Part shown: positions 61,740 to 64,000 of the stretch, piece by piece
Position numbering within the stretch: the stretch's first letter is position 1
How the letters are laid out: each line of letters starts with the position of its first letter
Source of the DNA: Rosellinia necatrix
Taxonomy: Eukaryota > Ascomycota > Sordariomycetes > Xylariales > Xylariaceae
DNA: 64,000 bases
Direction: 5' to 3'
NCBI GenBank assembly: GCA_021209875.1
Contig: JAGYVD010000001.1
Location: forward strand, 6,324,001-6,388,000
Notes under the pieces: model-generated
Seen by the model: only the letters and a program-made list of their open reading frames with translations
The model's database searches: none
What the model was told of the DNA's origin: nothing
Made by a program: the position numbers and the translations under genes

Positions 61740-63947
61740 TCAACTAGCGTTGGTAGGCTTCCATTCGCTACTCCAAATGAACGTTCCACAACGCCACTCG
61801 GTCCCTTTCTCCTTTTCACCAGAGGGCCCAAGTGGCCGCGGACAGATGAAGAAAGATCGCCCTGTGAGGATTTGTATGAGTTACAGCGGTATTTTAATAG
61901 TCGAACAAAGACCAACTGGAAAGGAGGAAAAATAGAACAATAGGAATGGTTAGAATTGGGCTCTTACCGCGGTTCATCCCGGATTTCTTCGTCACGAGAC
62001 TAATGCAATCCTGTCCGTGCTCGCATTTAGGGACAACACGCTTGCCTAGGAGCTTGGACCATGACTCTTTATTTTGAACAGGGTCGAAAACGGTTTCGGC
62101 GCTATCGAAAGCCGACTCGTCTCTAGCTTCGTCGGTATCTGTCTTTGGCGTGTCGGATTTAGTTGGGGTATAAGGGGATTCGGCTTCTACTGTGCCGTCG
62201 AGGCCACCGGCGGAAGGTGGGTCCCTCTCCGATTGTGCAGTCCCATCTTCTGTGGCTTTCGATTTAAAGAAGCCCATTAGATTGCTTTGTCCTTTTATTG
62301 AAGGCTCCCTGCTCGGCCCAGCTCTTGCCTTTTTCCGGGGTTTGCTAGAGGAGGCGGGTATGGAGGGCGTGCGTTTGAGGCTAGCAGGCAAAGACTTCGC
62401 TGGGGAGGAAACGGGTACTGTGGAGGGCGGGTGTCGCGAGTCTACAAACGACCCTGATGGCACTGATCTTCCCAGCTCGTCGGATTGACTGGCCGCGACC
62501 TCCTGGGATAGCGTGAATGCGGCCTTTGTGGTAGTCGGCTTCTTGAAAAACATATCCTTGATATTTCGACGGCGGTCAAACTCCGGGATCAATTTCGCTG
62601 ATAGCGATAATAAATCTTTCGTCGACCATTCCCTTAACCGTTCCCCATTCTTGAACATCCCTGGTGGGTTCATAACATCCTTGATATGGACGTCCTCGCC
62701 ATCAACCTTGATGGTGTCATTGAAAGTCGCAAAAACTGGGCAATGATCGGATCCCATCAGGCCCTCCTGGATGTTTGAGTCGGCGAACCAACTTTTCATG
62801 GCGTCGCTACACAAGACGTAATCTATCCGGCTGCCGAAGTTGGCTGGACGGGTGTTTTTCTTGGTATCCCAACAGGTGAACATTCCCTCCCTCTTTGGAT
62901 GGAAGAGCCGACAGAGGTCCCACAGGACCGGGTTCTCCCTGCCTTCATCCCTAGGGCCAATCACGTTCCCCTCAAAAAGAAGCTGATTGAAGACACGGCG
63001 AGACGGAGTTGCGAAGAAATCGGCGGTCGTCATACCCTCTTTCCTCAAGCGTTCTGGTAAGTTTGCCGTATCCATGATATCCCTGACTACGTTGAGATCA
63101 CCAGTCACGATCACACGCTTGCCCATGGCGACTAGGTTGCGTACCCGCACATCCAATGCCTCCATATAGCCGTGTCTAAAATCGTCCCTAGATTCGTCCC
63201 GATTTGCCGGGCTATATGTACCGATTAATACGAACGCTGGGAATTCTAATATTACGCATCGGCCCTCTGAGTCGAGTGTCAGTTCGTCGATAGCTCCGTT
63301 AAGCTGGAGTTGGCCTGGTCGAGGATAACCGCCGATCTGCTGATCTTTCGGCAGGTCTTTAAACTGAATAGTAGAATTAGGCGGACATAAAGCGCCGACA
63401 ATGCCTTCCTCCGCCCGAATAGGTGCACAGGCCGAGTTTCGGGTGTAAATGGCTACGCCTGCATAGCCTATTGTTCGCGTTAGTTACATATACTCATAAG
63501 AGCTCCTGGGCTGTGAGTGGATACCTTTCTTATGTCGTGGGAGGCTAAAGAACACGTCCCAACCAGGAACCAGGACCATATCATCTCGGAGATCTTTGCG
63601 CTGTATCTTGGTTTCTTGCATGACAACAATGTCTGCTTCCAAGATATCAAACATAGCCTGTAGCTGAGATTAGACGGATGCGCTGTAATACGCATGCGCT
63701 GTAATACGCATGCATCGAGTGCGTGCGTACCTCGAAGGTCTTCTTCTCTGTCCACGGCTGGTAACCAAATGGGTTACTAATTAATAGTGTAGTAGCATTA
63801 GCATCAGCACTAGCCGTGGGTCTTGGTGGCTGTGGGGGCGTACCGAATGCCATTGACTGTATACCTCGTTAGAATAGTGCCTAGTTATTTCGATTTCTAA
63901 GACAGGAAGAATGGCCTACCATTCCACGACGTGAGGCGTAGAGCCAT
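61740..63947 (-). CDS. apn2: AP endonuclease 2 (Apn2) with GRF zinc finger
   Basis: Six exons on the minus strand: 63947-63920, 63856-63844 (13 nt), 63776-63731, 63657-63525, 63467-61968 and 61861-61740, giving 613 residues. This is the base-excision-repair enzyme that cleaves DNA 5' of abasic sites and trims 3' blocks in the nucleus. The exonuclease III/EEP fold is marked by WNVNGIR (residues 8-14), MQETKIQ with catalytic Glu-44, YSPANRDES, GDLNV (Asp-197, Asn-199) and GSDHCP (Asp-314, His-315). A disordered Ser/Pro/Lys-rich linker holds a PCNA-interaction box QSNLMGFF (467-474) and a PIP-like NIKDMFF further upstream. The C-terminal GRF zinc finger starts CEHGQDC (from 555) and continues after the last intron as GRSFFICPRP...WRCGTFIW. 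Length and domain order match full-length fungal Apn2. The 5' end lies 53 bp from the window edge. Confidence 0.95.
63844..63856 (-). other. 13-nt microexon of apn2
   Basis: Exon 2 consists of 13 nt between introns of 63 nt (63857-63919) and 67 nt (63777-63843). It encodes the core of the invariant VNGIR motif. Skipping or extending it breaks the frame: reading through the donor meets a TAG. Confidence 0.88.
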
Positions 63948-64000
63948 CTTATCAGTGCATCCAGGACCCGCGGATAATCGGGTCAAGATCAGGTCAAGAT

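Noticed and set aside
63480..63755. 91-residue frame at the 5' end of apn2
   Set aside because: Wrong frame running through an intron; the correct frame gives MQETKIQ and joins the other exons in phase.
1..64000. CRISPR arrays, rRNA, tRNA, telomeric repeats, centromere satellites
   Set aside because: Looked for and not seen; the spaced repeats present are LTRs, microsatellites or tandem units inside transposons. A full tRNA scan was not possible by eye.

Overview
The window looks like part of a filamentous ascomycete nuclear genome (Pezizomycotina, probably a Sordariomycete; the genus cannot be told). Genes have several short introns (57-131 nt), mostly GT-AG with CTAAC-like branch sites. 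Their families are typically fungal: Zn2Cys6 regulator, cutinase, heme-thiolate peroxidase, DHA1 transporters and Apn2. The first two thirds is very AT-rich DNA of the kind left by RIP (repeat-induced point mutation), a process that acts in this group.

Positions 1 to about 40,990 hold no surviving gene. They are RIP-degraded transposons, and part of the block can be resolved into a four-level nest of LTR retrotransposons, each level bounded by matching LTRs and a short target-site duplication (TSD). Element C (14910-38104, 313-bp LTRs, TSD AAATG) contains D (17510-33231, ~308-bp LTRs, TSD CATAT). D was hit inside its right LTR by A (23784-33151, ~232-bp LTRs, TSD ATAT or ATATT). A contains B (25245-27984, ~260-bp LTRs, TSD AAAAG), which has a gag-like relic. 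With inner insertions subtracted, the elements are about 7.5, 6.4, 6.6 and 2.7 kb. A second, inverted copy of A lies at about 9960-12606. Most of the remaining GC-containing islands in the block are LTRs.

Composition normalises at about 41.0 kb. Then follow: a glycine-rich gene remnant (40995-41225); a Zn2Cys6 regulator (41771-43056, minus); a secreted cutinase-family esterase (43760-44527, minus); a gene-poor stretch; an MFS transporter (47490-48906, minus); another gene-poor stretch with satellites; a secreted chloroperoxidase-like heme-thiolate peroxidase (51915-53062, plus); a decayed alpha-kinase gene (about 56543-57135, plus); a DHA1-type MFS transporter (59366-61298, plus); and, tail to tail with it, apn2 (61740-63947, minus), an AP endonuclease with PCNA-binding motifs and a GRF zinc finger.

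The genes do not form an obvious pathway. The regulator, cutinase, peroxidase and transporters are the accessory gene types often found beside transposon blocks. apn2 is a conserved housekeeping gene that in many ascomycetes flanks the mating-type locus, so what lies just beyond the right edge is of interest. Exon boundaries were worked out by hand from splice signals, frame and family motifs; all six intact gene models close in frame.
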